Source: Actinomycetota bacterium
GTDB lineage: Bacteria; Actinomycetota; Thermoleophilia; Gaiellales; Gaiellaceae
Length of the DNA: 14,928 nt
Reading direction: 5' to 3'
Assembly: GCA_003136795.1 (NCBI GenBank)
Contig: PLDP01000222.1
Coordinates: 1-14,928, forward strand
Every line of letters begins with the position of its first letter. The first letter of the stretch is position 1. The notes beneath the pieces are model-generated. The model ran no database searches. It was not told where the DNA came from and saw only the letters and a program-made list of their open reading frames with translations. Shown here piece after piece: positions 14,821 through 14,928 of this stretch. A program made the position numbers and the translations under genes.

Positions 14821-14928
14821 TCAGCCGGTGAAGCCGAACCTGGCTGTTGCAACAGCCGCCTTCGGCTTCGGCTTCGCGACGACCTTCTTCTTCGCCGCGG
14901 CGACCTTCGCCACCGGCTTCTTGACGAC
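14821..14928 (-). CDS. C-terminus of a Lys/Ala-rich protein (partial, cut by window edge)
   Basis: 35 codons plus stop are visible; the gene runs off the right edge. The residues are a basic repeat-like tail (KKPVAKVAAAKKK, then KPKPKAAVATA) ending in RFGFTG. Such KPxAK/AAKKK tails occur on bacterial histone-like proteins (HU with H1-like tails) and on some surface or ribosome-associated proteins. With no folded domain in view the family cannot be named. Its stop is two bases before the L,D-transpeptidase ATG. Confidence 0.65.
   Translation of the reverse strand, partial: VVKKPVAKVAAAKKKVVAKPKPKAAVATARFGFTG

Overview
The window is uniformly GC-rich. Most coding positions end in G or C, GTG and TTG starts occur alongside ATG, and the tRNA has no encoded CCA. 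This fits a soil-type actinobacterium, perhaps Thermoleophilia; that placement is inferred from composition and gene style, as no marker gene is present. About 12.9 kb reads rightward as a catabolic cluster. A roughly 1 kb stretch without a convincing gene follows, then a tRNA-Pro, then two leftward genes that look like ordinary chromosome.

Layout. (1) 17-1027: sugar-type (RbsC/BPD_transp_2) ABC permease; its ATPase and binding protein would lie left of the window. (2) 1119-1955: SDR dehydrogenase. (3) 2091-7389: a tightly packed set of HyuA (ATP-dependent amidohydrolase/carboxylase subunit), HyuB whose frame runs without a stop into a SnoaL-like domain, and a class IV PLP aminotransferase. 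(4) 7441-8286: an aldo/keto reductase with visibly different codon use. (5) 8608-12131: a second hyuA-hyuB pair from a different subfamily, overlapping by 4 bp and preceded by its own candidate promoter. (6) 12179-12931: a GntR/FCD regulator whose start codon lies inside an exact 10-bp inverted repeat. (7) 12932-13981: apparently decayed DNA, with a possible transposase tail. (8) 13982-14056: tRNA-Pro(GGG) with a strong terminator. (9) Minus strand: an L,D-transpeptidase and, just upstream of it, the Lys/Ala-rich C-terminus of a gene cut by the window edge.

Working model (inference). A small cyclic amide or similar compound enters through the ABC importer. One or both HyuAB enzymes open the ring using ATP. 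The aminotransferase removes the freed amino group, and the SDR and/or AKR act on the resulting keto or aldehyde compound, under control of the GntR regulator. The order lactam hydrolase, transaminase, oxidoreductase parallels the known bacterial caprolactam route, but with different enzyme families at the later steps. HyuAB relatives can also be ketone carboxylases, so the substrate is unknown. The least ordinary features are the two non-paralogous HyuAB pairs in one cluster, the HyuB-SnoaL junction, and the regulator with missing FCD metal ligands.
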